This document shows positions 47,905 to 57,709 of a stretch of 64,000 bases of DNA, one piece after another (positions within the stretch are counted from its first letter, which is position 1; every line of letters begins with the position of its first letter). Position numbers and translations under genes: made by a program. The notes beneath the pieces were generated by a model that did no database searches, had not been told where the DNA came from, and saw nothing but the letters and a program-made list of their open reading frames with translations. The DNA is from Bavariicoccus seileri WCC 4188 (GTDB lineage: Bacteria; Bacillota; Bacilli; Lactobacillales; Aerococcaceae): NCBI RefSeq assembly GCF_000421665.1, contig NZ_ATXL01000005.1, positions 1-64,000 of the forward strand. The letters are read 5' to 3'.

Positions 47905-48770
47905 TTACGTTGCTCCCTCCATTTCGGAAACCAAAGAACTAGTGCTAGTAAAATAGCCGAGTATAACCGCAAGTCTGTCGGTGCAATTGCTATAAACGGT
48001 TGATTCAAAATCGTATCGATGATCACTCGATAGATAATACTCCCGATAACAATAGAAGCAAGTCGTTTCCCAATCGTCAGATTAGGGACGACAACTTCAG
48101 AAATCATGACAGCTGAAAGACCGATAACAATCGTTCCAATCCCCATATTGATATCCGCAAAGCCATCTTTTTGAGCAATCAGTGCGCCTGCCAATGCAAT
48201 TAGGCCATTGCCCAAAATATAGCCTAAAACGACCATACGATTACTATTGATTCCATTTGCTTTACCCATGATCACATTATCACCAATAGCTCTAAATCCT
48301 AGTCCCACTTCCGTATGTAAAAACCACGACATCAGTAATACTACTAGGACAAACACGATAGACCCAACGACTGCTGTTTTCATACTAGTAGATAATGAAG
48401 ACAACAGTGGCAGCGACATCAATGTCTTCTTTCCTAATAAGGCGATATTTGGCTGACTCATGATATGGAGATTAATAGAATACATCCCTGTCAATACGAG
48501 AATACCAGTCAACAATGGCGGTATCTTCATGACTGTATTCAAAAATCCAGCAATCCAACCAGCAGCCATTCCAGACACTAAGGCTACAAAGGTTGCAATC
48601 CATGGATCAACCCCATTTGCAATCAATCGGGCACAAACAGCTGCCCCAAGGGGAAAGACGCCTTCACAAGAAAGATCGGCAATATCTAACAATCTGAAAG
48701 TAACATAAACTCCCAATGCCATGATTGCCCATAATATTCCCTGTGTAATACTTGAACCAATAAATAACAT
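47901..48770 (-). CDS. ABC importer permease (TrpY-like)
   Basis: A 289-residue permease of the branched-chain/ribose type (BPD_transp_2) with about eight membrane segments, a GIGTIVIGLSAVMISEVV block, and the YILGNGLIALAGALIAQKDGFADI segment seen in TrpY-like proteins. GAGGAG precedes the ATG. The 212-base gap up to the binding-protein gene has no clear terminator, so the three genes are probably one transcript. Confidence 0.88.
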   Translation of the reverse strand: MLFIGSSITQGILWAIMALGVYVTFRLLDIADLSCEGVFPLGAAVCARLIANGVDPWIATFVALVSGMAAGWIAGFLNTVMKIPPLLTGILVLTGMYSINLHIMSQPNIALLGKKTLMSLPLLSSLSTSMKTAVVGSIVFVLVVLLMSWFLHTEVGLGFRAIGDNVIMGKANGINSNRMVVLGYILGNGLIALAGALIAQKDGFADINMGIGTIVIGLSAVMISEVVVPNLTIGKRLASIVIGSIIYRVIIDTILNQPFIAIAPTDLRLYSAILLALVLWFPKWREQRK

Positions 48771-48982
48771 GTATACGACTCCTCTATGATTCCTTTTGAT
48801 GTGTGGCTCAAAGCAACTACGCTTCCTAGCATTAACACATCATAAGTCATCATAATATTTTGTTTTGGTCAGCACCTCATCAACCCCTGACCAGTGGCAA
48901 TTTTTAGATACTGACTTTTATCTTACTATAAAACCTATTCGGTTATAAAACAACTACAAGTGTCACAAGTATCATTAATGAG

Positions 48983-50017
48983 TTATTCTGGTGCTTTGAT
49001 AGACTCAGGATCAATCCCGATTTCTTTAGCGTAATCATCATTAACCACAAGCTCTAGATTCTCACTGCTTTCAACTGGCATTGAACTAACTGCCTCATCA
49101 TCCTCAAGATGACGAATGATCATCCGTCCTGTTTGTTTGCCAAGTTCTAAGTAGCTCATCCCAAATGTTGCCAATCCATTAGCCTCAACAGCCGGTACAG
49201 CACTACCAACAAATCCCTTTTGTTGTTCCTTAGCTAAATTTCCGACCAAAGTCATCGCGCTATCAACGGTATTATCCGTGATTCCAAATAAAACATCACT
49301 TTTATTAAGTAATGACGATAAAACCTGTTGAATATCATTGGTTGAGGTAATTGTCCCTGTTTCAACCGTTAATCCTGCATCCTCAAGTAATGGTGTGGCA
49401 TTATCGACCAAGAATTTAGAGTTGGCTTCACTCGAATTGTATAAAATCCCCACTGTTTTTGCGTCAGGAAAAATGGATTTTAACAATGCCACTTGTTCTT
49501 TTAATGGACTCATATCACTTGTTCCTGTCACATTTCCACCTGGTTCATCATTAGAGGCCACTAAACCAGCACTTTCAGCATCTGTCACAGCTGTGAAGAA
49601 TATCGGTTTCTCTTTTTCTGCCGTAGCTAACGCTTGGGCAGCAGGCGTTGCGACCCCAACCAAAATATCATTATCACGGGCTAATTTTTGACTGATTGAT
49701 TGTAGATTGGACGTATCTCCTTGGGCATTTTGGACATCGAATGTAACACTCAATCCTGAAGCCTCTAAAGCTTCCTTGACCCCTTCTGTCGCACTATCCA
49801 AAGCCTCTACCTGCGCAAACTGCAAAATACCAACTTTGATTGGTTCATCTGTCTTACCCTCACTCTGACCTGAACTATTGCCACATCCGACAATCATCAG
49901 TGTTACTAGCAAAAATCCCACAGCTGTAATTACTTTCGAGAAAAAGTACCTATCCTTTCCTGTCAACTTACCGATTGTCTTATTTATACCCTTACTCATA
50001 CCCTTTTTCTTAGTCAT
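48983..50017 (-). CDS. ABC importer substrate-binding lipoprotein (TrpX-like)
   Basis: A 344-residue binding protein of the PF04392 family. The N-terminus is a long basic stretch, then a hydrophobic segment with lipobox LMIVGC (Cys46), so it is a lipoprotein. The mature part begins VGILQFAQVEALDSATEGV, and blocks such as LVGVATPAAQAL and GILYNSSEANS are typical. Related proteins bind tryptophan, tyrosine or phenylalanine. GGAGGAAG precedes the ATG. Its message starts far upstream (promoter at 50435-50463) and carries a structured leader with a terminator, so it is controlled by attenuation. Confidence 0.88.
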   Translation of the reverse strand: MTKKKGMSKGINKTIGKLTGKDRYFFSKVITAVGFLLVTLMIVGCGNSSGQSEGKTDEPIKVGILQFAQVEALDSATEGVKEALEASGLSVTFDVQNAQGDTSNLQSISQKLARDNDILVGVATPAAQALATAEKEKPIFFTAVTDAESAGLVASNDEPGGNVTGTSDMSPLKEQVALLKSIFPDAKTVGILYNSSEANSKFLVDNATPLLEDAGLTVETGTITSTNDIQQVLSSLLNKSDVLFGITDNTVDSAMTLVGNLAKEQQKGFVGSAVPAVEANGLATFGMSYLELGKQTGRMIIRHLEDDEAVSSMPVESSENLELVVNDDYAKEIGIDPESIKAPE

Positions 50018-50130
50018 CTAACTTCCTCCATCTCTATTTTTTTACTTATTTTCTACTTATGGTTTAACTCTGATGGTCAATCGTCAATCCCTATCTGTTC
50101 AACATACAGTCAAAAATACAGACAAAAACA

Positions 50131-50166
50131 CGTTTAAATATGTTTAAATACGTTTAAAATACATTT
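50131..50166. repeat. 10-base repeat (CGTTTAAATA type), four copies
   Basis: CGTTTAAATA, TGTTTAAATA, CGTTTAAAAT and ACATTTAAAA lie between the leader terminator and the binding-protein gene. Confidence 0.75.
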
Positions 50167-50428
50167 AAAAAAGGCCAGCTAGGCATACCTAGCTGGCCTT
50201 CCACCCCATCACATACATCAGGGCAAGAATAATAGATGTATAACATCAACCTCACTAGATACGACCTATGTGAGGCATCAGAAAACTGGCTCCCATAGAT
50301 ACAAACGATCAACGCTTGCATCTATACCTTAAACGCAAGCTCACTCTGTATAATAGTAGCCGTAATAGCCGTTTACGTGGGAACAGTTCACTGTCAACAT
50401 ATTAAATCATCCATTTCTTAAGTAGTAT
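50167..50428 (-). promoter_or_regulatory. Structured attenuator leader of the ABC importer operon
   Basis: About 260 nucleotides of leader RNA lie between the expected transcription start and a perfect 13-pair terminator (50167-50200, loop UAUG, T6). Before the terminator are a 13-pair hairpin (50295-50325) that competes with a 6-pair one (50335-50340 with 50314-50319), a bulged hairpin (50250-50275) and a hairpin (50213-50241) whose loop CCC could pair with the following GGGG. The terminator in front of the first gene implies ligand- or tRNA-controlled read-through. The canonical T-box sequence GGGTGGNACCRCG is absent; the closest stretch is GGGGTGGAAGG. I do not recognise a known riboswitch. 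Confidence 0.65.
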
Positions 50429-50434
50429 GCTCAT

Positions 50435-50463
50435 ATTATAATGAGCCGGTTAAAAAGTGTCAA
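50435..50463 (-). promoter_or_regulatory. Consensus promoter of the ABC importer operon
   Basis: A perfect TTGACA (50458-50463), 17-base spacer and TATAAT (50435-50440) on the minus strand, some 420 bases upstream of the first gene. Confidence 0.9.
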
Positions 50464-50504
50464 GTGTTTTCTAATTCATTTTTAATTAATAAAAATGCTG
50501 CTAT

Positions 50505-53294
50505 TTAATTCTCTTTTTCTGTAAAGTATTGAGGATAATTTTCCTTCACGATATCGTAACATCTACGACAGAGTTCTGGAGCTTCAGGGATTGTACCAAC
50601 ATCTTCTTTGGTTGCCCGACACCGTTCGCAGACACGACCAGGAGCTTTTCCGACTAAGACTGCTTGTGTTTGGAATGGTGTAGCTTCTTGAGGAGATTTT
50701 TCATCACTGACAACAAATTTTGAGACGATCAAGATTTGTGCTAGATCAACTGACTCTGACAATTGATTATAGATTTTCTTCACTTCAGCCGTTGGATATA
50801 CAGTCACCATAGCTTCAAAAGACTTCCCAATCAATTTTTCATTACGGGCAGTTTCAAGAGCTTTCATGATATCATCTCTGACGGTCATAAAGGCTTCCCA
50901 TTCTTCTTTTAGTTCAGCTTCATTTGCATAGGTCACAACTTCAGGGAAATTACTCAATTGCACATAATCTTCCGGTTCTTTTAAGTATTCCCACACTTCT
51001 TCTGACGTATGGACTAAAATTGGTGTCAATACTTTCGTCAACGACACTAAACTATCATAGATGACCGTTTGCATCGCTAAACGACTATGGTTATTTTTTG
51101 CTTCGATGTAAAGGACATCTTTGGCAAAATCAAGATAGAATTGTGAGAGATCGACTGTCACGAAATTAATGACAGTTTTATACACTTTGACGAAATCATA
51201 ATGATTATAAGCATCAATGATTGTCTTCATGACGTCGTTACGTCTAACTTCAATGTATTGATCGACACTACGAAGTTCTTCATAAGGAACACGGTCAGTT
51301 TCTGGATCAAAATCTGATGTATTGGCTAACATGAATCTCATGGTATTCCGAATCTTGCGATAAACTTCAGATACTTGATTTAAAATGTCATCACTGACAC
51401 GAACATCTGAAACATAGTCGACACTGGCCGTCCACAACCGAATGATATCAGCACCTTTTGATTTCATTTCTTTATCAGGTGAGATGACATTACCTAGAGA
51501 CTTGCTCATTTTCTTACCAAAGGCATCATTAACAAACCCCTGAGATAATACTTCACGGTATGGTGCACAGCCATTAACTGCCACACTTGTTGTTAATGAA
51601 GAATTAAACCACCCACGGTATTGGTCAGATCCTTCTAGATACATATCAGCAGGGAATGAGAGATATGGCCTTGTTTTCAATACACCAGCATAACTTGTAC
51701 CAGAGTCAAACCACACATCCATGATGTCATATTCTTGAGTAAACTGATCATTAGGGCTAGCAGGATGAGTGAATCCTTCTGGTAAGAGATCGTTGGTCTC
51801 CCACTCAAACCAGATATTTGACCCATGTTTTTCAAACAAGTCTGCCACATGTTCTGTTGTTTCGTGAGTGATGATTGCCTCGCCGTTTTCAGCATAGAAA
51901 ATCGGTAATGGCACACCCCAAACACGTTGACGAGAAATCACCCAATCGCCACGATCACGGACCATATTGTAAATTCTCTTCTTTCCAGATGGGTGCAACC
52001 ATTTGACGTCATGGTCGATAATATCCAATATCTCTTGACGGAAGCTGGCAATAGAAGCAAACCATTGTGGTGTTGCTCGGAAAATAACTGGCTTTTTCGT
52101 CCGCCAATCATGTGGATAGCTATGGGTAAAGAACTCTAGTTTCAGCAGACGACCTTTTTCTTTTAGTAACTCCGTGATTTGTTTATTAGCGTCATCATAA
52201 AAGACACCTTCAAATCCAGGTGCTTCATTCGTAAAACGTCCTTGATCATCGATTGGAGATAGAATCTCTAGACCATATTTTTGGCCGACAATAAAGTCAT
52301 CGTCCCCATGCCCTGGCGCCGTATGAACGAGACCAGTACCGGCATCTAGAGTGACATGTTCCCCAAGAATCACTAATGAGTCGCGATCGTAAAACGGATG
52401 GTGAGCCGTCGCTCTTTCCAATGCGCTTCCCTTGAATTCTTTGTCAATACTATAATCTTCCCAACCAAGCTCACCTGCAAGCTGCTCTACTAATTCCTTA
52501 GCGACCACATAATGATGACCATCAACTGATACGACAACATATTCATAGTCTGGATGAACAGCAATCGCTAAGTTAGATGGTAATGTCCATGGTGTAGTAG
52601 TCCAAATAATGAATTCTGCATCCTCTGGCACAACACCTTTACCATCATGAACAGGGAATGAGACATAGATAGAAGGACTCTTAACATCTTTATATTCGAT
52701 CTCTGCTTCTGCTAAAGAAGATTCACTTGAAGGCGACCAATAGATTGGTTTCTTTCCTTTGTAGATATAACCTTTTTCAGCCATTTGAGCAAATACTCTA
52801 ATTTGAGCCGCTTCGTACTCAGGTTTAAAGGTCAGATAAGGATCATCCCATTCACCTTGAACGCCTAAGCGTTTGAATGTCTTACGTTGGGACTCCACTT
52901 GCTCTTTAGCATACTCCTCACAACGCTTACGGAACTCAGCGACCGTCATTTTCTTCCGGTCAACACCCTTACTATTTTTCAACGCCTGTTCGATGGGTAG
53001 ACCATGCGTATCCCACCCAGGAACATAAGGTGAATAATACCCTTGCATAGCTTTAGAACGAATAATAATGTCCTTTGAGATCTTATTTAGGGCATGACCC
53101 ATGTGTACCGCTCCATTGGCATATGGCGGTCCATCATGTAAAACAAAACTTTTATGCCCCTTGTTCAATTTTAACCGTTGATGATAAACATCAGCTTTTT
53201 CCCATTCCGCTTGCCGTTCTACTTCCTTAACTGGTAGATTACCCCGCATTGGAAACTTTGTTTTTCCAAGTTGTAACGTTTCTTTCAACTTCAT
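50505..53294 (-). CDS. ileS: Isoleucyl-tRNA synthetase
   Basis: Charges tRNA-Ile. The 929-residue protein has the HIGH-type motif HMGH (residues 64-67), the KMSKS loop near 594, the editing domain between them, and the C-terminal zinc site CERCRA...CRRCYD (about 895-915) of the bacterial form. The ATG has GAGGAG 11 bases upstream. Its expression is controlled by the T-box leader at 53361-53733. Confidence 0.97.
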   Translation of the reverse strand: MKLKETLQLGKTKFPMRGNLPVKEVERQAEWEKADVYHQRLKLNKGHKSFVLHDGPPYANGAVHMGHALNKISKDIIIRSKAMQGYYSPYVPGWDTHGLPIEQALKNSKGVDRKKMTVAEFRKRCEEYAKEQVESQRKTFKRLGVQGEWDDPYLTFKPEYEAAQIRVFAQMAEKGYIYKGKKPIYWSPSSESSLAEAEIEYKDVKSPSIYVSFPVHDGKGVVPEDAEFIIWTTTPWTLPSNLAIAVHPDYEYVVVSVDGHHYVVAKELVEQLAGELGWEDYSIDKEFKGSALERATAHHPFYDRDSLVILGEHVTLDAGTGLVHTAPGHGDDDFIVGQKYGLEILSPIDDQGRFTNEAPGFEGVFYDDANKQITELLKEKGRLLKLEFFTHSYPHDWRTKKPVIFRATPQWFASIASFRQEILDIIDHDVKWLHPSGKKRIYNMVRDRGDWVISRQRVWGVPLPIFYAENGEAIITHETTEHVADLFEKHGSNIWFEWETNDLLPEGFTHPASPNDQFTQEYDIMDVWFDSGTSYAGVLKTRPYLSFPADMYLEGSDQYRGWFNSSLTTSVAVNGCAPYREVLSQGFVNDAFGKKMSKSLGNVISPDKEMKSKGADIIRLWTASVDYVSDVRVSDDILNQVSEVYRKIRNTMRFMLANTSDFDPETDRVPYEELRSVDQYIEVRRNDVMKTIIDAYNHYDFVKVYKTVINFVTVDLSQFYLDFAKDVLYIEAKNNHSRLAMQTVIYDSLVSLTKVLTPILVHTSEEVWEYLKEPEDYVQLSNFPEVVTYANEAELKEEWEAFMTVRDDIMKALETARNEKLIGKSFEAMVTVYPTAEVKKIYNQLSESVDLAQILIVSKFVVSDEKSPQEATPFQTQAVLVGKAPGRVCERCRATKEDVGTIPEAPELCRRCYDIVKENYPQYFTEKEN

Positions 53295-53360
53295 CTACTG
53301 ATCCGCTCCTCTGATTTGCCTTATTATCTTTTCTAATTAGTCACAGCGCTTTATAACAAC

Positions 53361-53733
53361 AAAAAAACTCCTCCGCAAGGGACGAGTTAATCGTGGTACC
53401 ACCCAAATTTTACACTTCGTTTAGAACCTAGACTGTGCTAAGACTCTAAACTCGATGTAACACTTTACGCCTCTAACGTGGCTACCCGATTCTCCCTATT
53501 CTGATATGAAACGATTGATTGACTAATTATTGATTAACTAATTAGTGATTGACAAAATAGTTAACTAACTAGCTACTACCCAAACACTATCATTTAACCG
53601 GAACACTATCATTTTCAGAAGAATTGCTATAAAAAGGTGATACCCTTGAAAAATGTTATCGGCTTTCACCACTCACCGATTCTCTGTCAACAAGTTAACT
53701 TTTCAAGAAATCCTCTAACGCACTTGTATAATT
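53361..53733 (-). ncRNA. Ile-specific T-box leader of ileS
   Basis: On the minus strand the leader has the stem I sequence around GACAGAGAATCGG...AAGCCGAT, then GGGTATCACC with the Ile specifier ATC (53639-53641), the antiterminator T-box GGGTGGTACCACG (53392-53404) and a terminator with T7 (53361-53388). Uncharged tRNA-Ile would pair with both and let ileS be read. Between stem I and the antiterminator about 100 bases of AT-rich, repeat-like sequence are inserted (about 53515-53615). Confidence 0.93.
53515..53614. repeat. Repeat-rich insert inside the ileS T-box leader
   Basis: Related TTGATT(A/G)ACTAATTA units (53516-53552) and two copies of AACACTATCATTT (53583-53595 and 53602-53614) lie between conserved T-box parts. 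Confidence 0.7.
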
Positions 53734-53739
53734 ACGTCC

Positions 53740-53768
53740 ATTATACTGATACGCTATTTTATTGTCAA
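53740..53768 (-). promoter_or_regulatory. Consensus promoter of ileS
   Basis: TTGACA (53763-53768), a 17-base spacer and TATAAT (53740-53745) on the minus strand, just upstream of the T-box leader. Confidence 0.9.
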
Positions 53769-53850
53769 AATTTATTGCAAAATAACGCCTATAAAATGAT
53801 GTTTATGAGCCATATTCAGACATTTTACTCAGCGTAAGAGTTTTAGTACA

Positions 53851-54077
53851 TTATTTGGCAATAATGTCACTAAGATGATGCTCAATATCGATAACCGTTC
53901 CGGGATAGTCGATAATGACTTGATTCAACTGTTCTGCAGCTGTATCGTCTTTTTTTTTGACCAAGTGTCAAATTAAACCACAGTGTTTCATTAAAAATAG
54001 AAATGGTAACTGTTCAACGAAAGTAAAAGGCTCCTATTTCTCACTGAAGTCCATTTCTTCTGGCAATGTCATAGGTA
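53851..54077 (-). pseudogene. Decayed ABC-exporter ATPase fragment
   Basis: Read across frames on the minus strand, this stretch gives an exporter-like Q-loop segment (FVEQLPFLFNETLWF), then NLTLGQ, then DDTAAEQLNQVI and YPGTVIDIEHHLSD, which look like the D-loop and H-loop ends of an ABC ATPase. One in-frame TAG (near 54030), a frameshift near the T run at 53995-53999 and another at the A9/T9 run (53950-53958) break it. The Walker A part, the signature and Walker B are missing. It ends in TAA at 53851-53853. This is a relic, not a working gene. The parent may have been a CydC- or LmrA-like half transporter. Confidence 0.55.
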
Positions 54078-54251
54078 TTCAGGAAAGCATATTATAACTC
54101 TTTTTATATAATACAAAACATTTTAAACTCTCCAGTGTTATCCAAAAAAACTAATAAGCTAAACTTGTTCACTATAATTACTGTACTCGAAATGTTATTT
54201 TTTGATATAGTAAAAGTAGTCAAACAATAAAAGGAGGGGAGTTCATAATCG

Positions 54252-54596
54252 ATGCCGAGCAATGTCAATTTAGATGGTAAAGTAAAAAAAAGGTTAGCGC
54301 TTGGAATAATCATTACAATTGTTGTTATTAGTGTATCTTATTTATATTTTACTACTATTTTTCAAAGAAAAACTGTCACTATACAGAAAATTAACCATGA
54401 GCAAAACCTTGTCTATGTTTCCGAAAAGGTTGACCAACCTATCACTAGTAGTGATACTAATTATTACTTTTCATATTCATCTATAAACGATTTTTCTGTT
54501 GGAGATATAGTCGAAATCACCTTAAAAAAAGAAGCTGTGGGAACTACATTCCCAGCAAAAATTAATGTTATACATATGAGAAAATATAACCATTAA
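54252..54596 (+). CDS. Small single-pass membrane protein
   Basis: A 114-residue protein with a short basic N-terminus, one membrane helix (about residues 16-34) and an outside domain of about 75 residues rich in Lys, Val and Tyr that ends in GDIVEITLKKEAVG. It may form a small beta barrel, and I do not recognise the family. AAAGGAGGGGAG lies 10-15 bases before the ATG. It is followed after 51 bases by the V8-like protease on the same strand, and the two share a strongly AT-rich composition, so they may belong together. Confidence 0.6.
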   Translation: MPSNVNLDGKVKKRLALGIIITIVVISVSYLYFTTIFQRKTVTIQKINHEQNLVYVSEKVDQPITSSDTNYYFSYSSINDFSVGDIVEITLKKEAVGTTFPAKINVIHMRKYNH

Positions 54597-54647
54597 TGTT
54601 TTACATACTCTTCCCTAGGTATAAAGAAATACTCAAAGGAGCTATTT

Positions 54648-55679
54648 ATGAAATATAAAAAAATTTTAATTCTTTGTTCAGTCTATATTTTGATGTTTAT
54701 TTGTAGCCCAACTATTTTTGCAGCCTCAGATGAAAAAATAATATCTAACCAAACTGTAACTCACGAATACGAAACACTAGATTTAACTTCTATCAAAAAG
54801 GTTAATCTTAATAAAGACTCCAAGGTAACAGACTTTATATCACATGAAGATTGGGAAAATTTATTACAAAAAAAATATAAAGAAAAGTATCCTGATTACA
54901 ACGGTGAAATTACAATTAATGATGTCACAATGGAACAATATTTAAAAACAAATATTTCTGTTGGCTCTAGCAAAGATATTGATAATAAGGGTAACCATAG
55001 TATTATCCCGTATTCTCTTTACTCTGCACCCTCTACAGGATTTCCCAATGGTTCTGTCGGAAAAACAATTTTTGTTTATTATCATTCAGATGGGACGATA
55101 GATCAATTAAGCGCGTCAGCATTTAAAGTAAATGGTACTACGGTAGGCACTGCTGGACATGCTGTATATAGTCATGATCTAAATGGTTGGGCTGATACAG
55201 CATCGATATTTTTTGGATTAAAAGATACTCCAGTGGGATGGGAATTTAATGCTGCTTACACAGCAACTGGTGTTAGAACTAATAATGATTGGGTAAACAC
55301 AGGAAATTTTAGAAGTGATTTTGGAGCTTTAGATATTCGTCTTGATGTGGGAACCGCTCCATCAAATCTATCTCTTTATAAGAATCCTCCTTCTACTGCT
55401 AACAATGTTAAAAACTTTGGGTACCCCGGCTGGGTAGATCAAAAGGCCTTTAATACAAGTTCTGGAAACGTTGTTACTGGACCTTTAGCTTATCTTCATC
55501 AAACTTATGAGGCTCATAATAATTCAGTTGTCAGTGCTTTTGGTATGAGTGGCGGTCCACTACTTAACGCAAATAATCAAGTTATAGGAATTAACTCCTA
55601 TAGATCAGATTCGGGATATGGTCCAACATCTGGTTTTATGAAAATGACAACAGAAGCATATAATCTTATTATGCAGTAA
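54648..55679 (+). CDS. Secreted V8-like (glutamyl endopeptidase-type) serine protease
   Basis: A 343-residue exported protease. A signal peptide ends at about residue 25 (IFAAS), a propeptide-like stretch of about 100 residues follows, and the trypsin-fold domain has His171 (GTAGHAVY), Asp224 (SDFGALDI) and Ser301 (GMSGGPLL), the S1B catalytic triad. Relatives include staphylococcal V8 and enterococcal SprE, which cleave after Glu and act on surface or host proteins. AAAGGAG precedes the ATG. The gene is more AT-rich than its neighbours and sits beside a decayed ABC fragment, so it may be acquired. Cleavage specificity is inferred. Confidence 0.88.
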   Translation: MKYKKILILCSVYILMFICSPTIFAASDEKIISNQTVTHEYETLDLTSIKKVNLNKDSKVTDFISHEDWENLLQKKYKEKYPDYNGEITINDVTMEQYLKTNISVGSSKDIDNKGNHSIIPYSLYSAPSTGFPNGSVGKTIFVYYHSDGTIDQLSASAFKVNGTTVGTAGHAVYSHDLNGWADTASIFFGLKDTPVGWEFNAAYTATGVRTNNDWVNTGNFRSDFGALDIRLDVGTAPSNLSLYKNPPSTANNVKNFGYPGWVDQKAFNTSSGNVVTGPLAYLHQTYEAHNNSVVSAFGMSGGPLLNANNQVIGINSYRSDSGYGPTSGFMKMTTEAYNLIMQ

Positions 55680-55967
55680 GTACAGATAAAATTTTTAACT
55701 ACACCATTATTGTTGGTGCTTTTGTAAAAATTTCTCATACTTTTCTTTTTTGTTAACTGACACTGAACGTTTACAAACCATATAAATCGTATAGAGAGGA
55801 AACTAAATACTACAGTCTTCTCTTTTTTTATGGTTACATTTAATCAGCAGCACTTGTATAACAAACTGATGAAGAGACAAATTCATTTGTTACTGTCAAA
55901 AAAATTCTCTAACAGTTTATTATATGCTACAATGAATCGAATACCGTTCAAGGAGGAATTAGATTAC

Positions 55968-57593
55968 ATGTTAAACGTCAACAATGTCAGTTTACAATTT
56001 TCTGATCGTAAATTATTTGATGAGGTCAACCTGACATTTACCCCTGAAAACTGTTATGGCGTCATCGGCGCAAATGGTGCTGGGAAATCTACTTTTTTAA
56101 AAATTCTAGCAGGTGACATCGAACCATCAACTGGTAGTGTGTCCCTTGATGCCCATGAACGTCTTGCAGTCCTAAAACAAGATCACTATGTCTTTGACGA
56201 TCATACCGTCTTAGACACTGTCATGATGGGACACCAAGAGTTGTTTGCCATAAGAGAAGAAAAGGATGCTATCTACCAAAAAGAAGATTTTACAGAAGAG
56301 GATGGCTTAAAAGCCGCAGAACTTGAAGCTAAATTTGCCGAACTGAATGGCTGGGAAGCAGAAAGTGAAGCTAGTGACTTGCTGCGTGGCCTTGGAATCA
56401 GCGACGATTTACATTATCAGTTGATGAGTGAGTTAAGTGAACCACAAAAAGTCAAAGTGCTACTAGCACAAGCTCTATTTGGCAATCCGGACGTCTTGTT
56501 ACTAGATGAACCAACCAATGGGTTAGACGCCCACTCAATCCAATGGTTAGAAGATTTTCTGATTGACTTTCCGAATACGGTTATCGTTGTCAGCCATGAC
56601 CGTCACTTTTTGAATAATGTCTGTACTCATATGTGTGACGTCGACTTTGGCAAAATAAAGCTCTATGTCGGCAACTATGATTTCTGGCTAAAAAGTAGTC
56701 AACTAGCTTCTAAATTAGCAGCAGACCAAAATGCCAAAAAAGAAGAAAAAGTAAAAGAACTCCAAGCTTTTATCGCTCGTTTCTCTGCCAATGCCTCAAA
56801 GTCGAAACAGGCAACGAGCCGAAAGAAATTACTAGACAAGATCACCTTGGATGATATCCAACCTTCAAGCAGACGCTACCCATTCGTTGGTTTTAAACCT
56901 GAAAGGGAAATCGGCAATGATCTCTTGTTAGTCGACCACCTCTCGAAAACAACAGATGAAGGAAAGGTTTTATTTAAAGACTTGTACTTCCAGTTGCAAA
57001 AACAAGATAAAGTAGCTTTTTTGAGTCGTTACGAGCCGACCATCTCTGCTCTCTTTGAGATTTTGAACGGTCAAGAAGAAGCAAGTGCTGGAAGCTATAA
57101 ATGGGGTGTGACAACAATTGTCAGCTACTTCCCTAAAGACGTGAGCGTTGCTTTCCCTGATAAAGACTTGACGATTCTTGATTGGTTACGGCAATATGCA
57201 TCACCAGAAGAACAAGATAATACTTTCTTACGTCAATTCTTAGGAAGAATGCTTTTCAGTGGCGAAGATGTCATGAAAAAAGTGGGCGTTTTATCTGGTG
57301 GCGAAAAAGTCAGGTGCTACCTATCAAAAATGATGCTAAGTAAAGCCAACGTCTTAGTATTCGACGATCCAACAAATCACTTGGACTTAGAATCAATCAC
57401 CGCATTGAACGATGGCTTAATCAATTATTCTGGTGCAATACTCTTTACCTCACATGACCGAGAATTTATCAATACCATTGCTAACCGTATCATTGAGATT
57501 GGGCCAAAAGGCATGGTCGACCGTGTTGACACCACATATGACGATTATATTCGGGATAAAGATGTCACTACAAAAATTGATAAATTATATTGA
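55968..57593 (+). CDS. ABC-F family ATPase (YbiT-like)
   Basis: A 541-residue protein of two ABC domains without membrane segments. ABC-F proteins act on the ribosome in translation or antibiotic protection. Domain 1 has Walker A GANGAGKST (about 35-43), an atypical signature SELSEPQKVKV (about 155) and DEPTNGLD (about 180). A linker (about 245-290) is rich in Lys. Domain 2 has the standard LSGGEKVRCYL (about 443) and FDDPTNHLDLE, but its Walker A is poorly conserved (SRYEPTIS). AAGGAGG supports the ATG at 55968; the longer frame from 55830 lacks a site. Which ABC-F subgroup it belongs to needs alignment. Confidence 0.85.
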   Translation: MLNVNNVSLQFSDRKLFDEVNLTFTPENCYGVIGANGAGKSTFLKILAGDIEPSTGSVSLDAHERLAVLKQDHYVFDDHTVLDTVMMGHQELFAIREEKDAIYQKEDFTEEDGLKAAELEAKFAELNGWEAESEASDLLRGLGISDDLHYQLMSELSEPQKVKVLLAQALFGNPDVLLLDEPTNGLDAHSIQWLEDFLIDFPNTVIVVSHDRHFLNNVCTHMCDVDFGKIKLYVGNYDFWLKSSQLASKLAADQNAKKEEKVKELQAFIARFSANASKSKQATSRKKLLDKITLDDIQPSSRRYPFVGFKPEREIGNDLLLVDHLSKTTDEGKVLFKDLYFQLQKQDKVAFLSRYEPTISALFEILNGQEEASAGSYKWGVTTIVSYFPKDVSVAFPDKDLTILDWLRQYASPEEQDNTFLRQFLGRMLFSGEDVMKKVGVLSGGEKVRCYLSKMMLSKANVLVFDDPTNHLDLESITALNDGLINYSGAILFTSHDREFINTIANRIIEIGPKGMVDRVDTTYDDYIRDKDVTTKIDKLY

Positions 57594-57630
57594 TTTCTTA
57601 TCGTCGTAGAAGTAGAAAAAGGAAAAATAG

Positions 57631-57676
57631 AAAAACGTCCTGGTTTTCAACTAGTTGAAAACCAGGACGTTTTTTA
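57631..57676 (+). terminator. Terminator after the ABC-F gene
   Basis: A perfect stem of about 20 pairs (around 57631-57652 and 57654-57675) ending in T6. It can also stop the converging cupin transcript. Confidence 0.93.
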
Positions 57677-57709
57677 ATTGAAATTCATAATCATATTATC
57701 AGATCAATT

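Noticed and set aside
48866-48893. Terminator between the importer permease and binding-protein genes
   Set aside because: A 7-base inverted repeat exists, but no T run follows it on the minus strand.
50167-50428. Canonical Trp T-box before the ABC importer
   Set aside because: The terminator position fits, but the GGGTGGNACCRCG core is missing and no convincing specifier loop with a Trp codon was found.
53637-53837. Plus-strand open frame of 66 codons
   Set aside because: It lies antisense to the ileS T-box leader and promoter, which explain the sequence.
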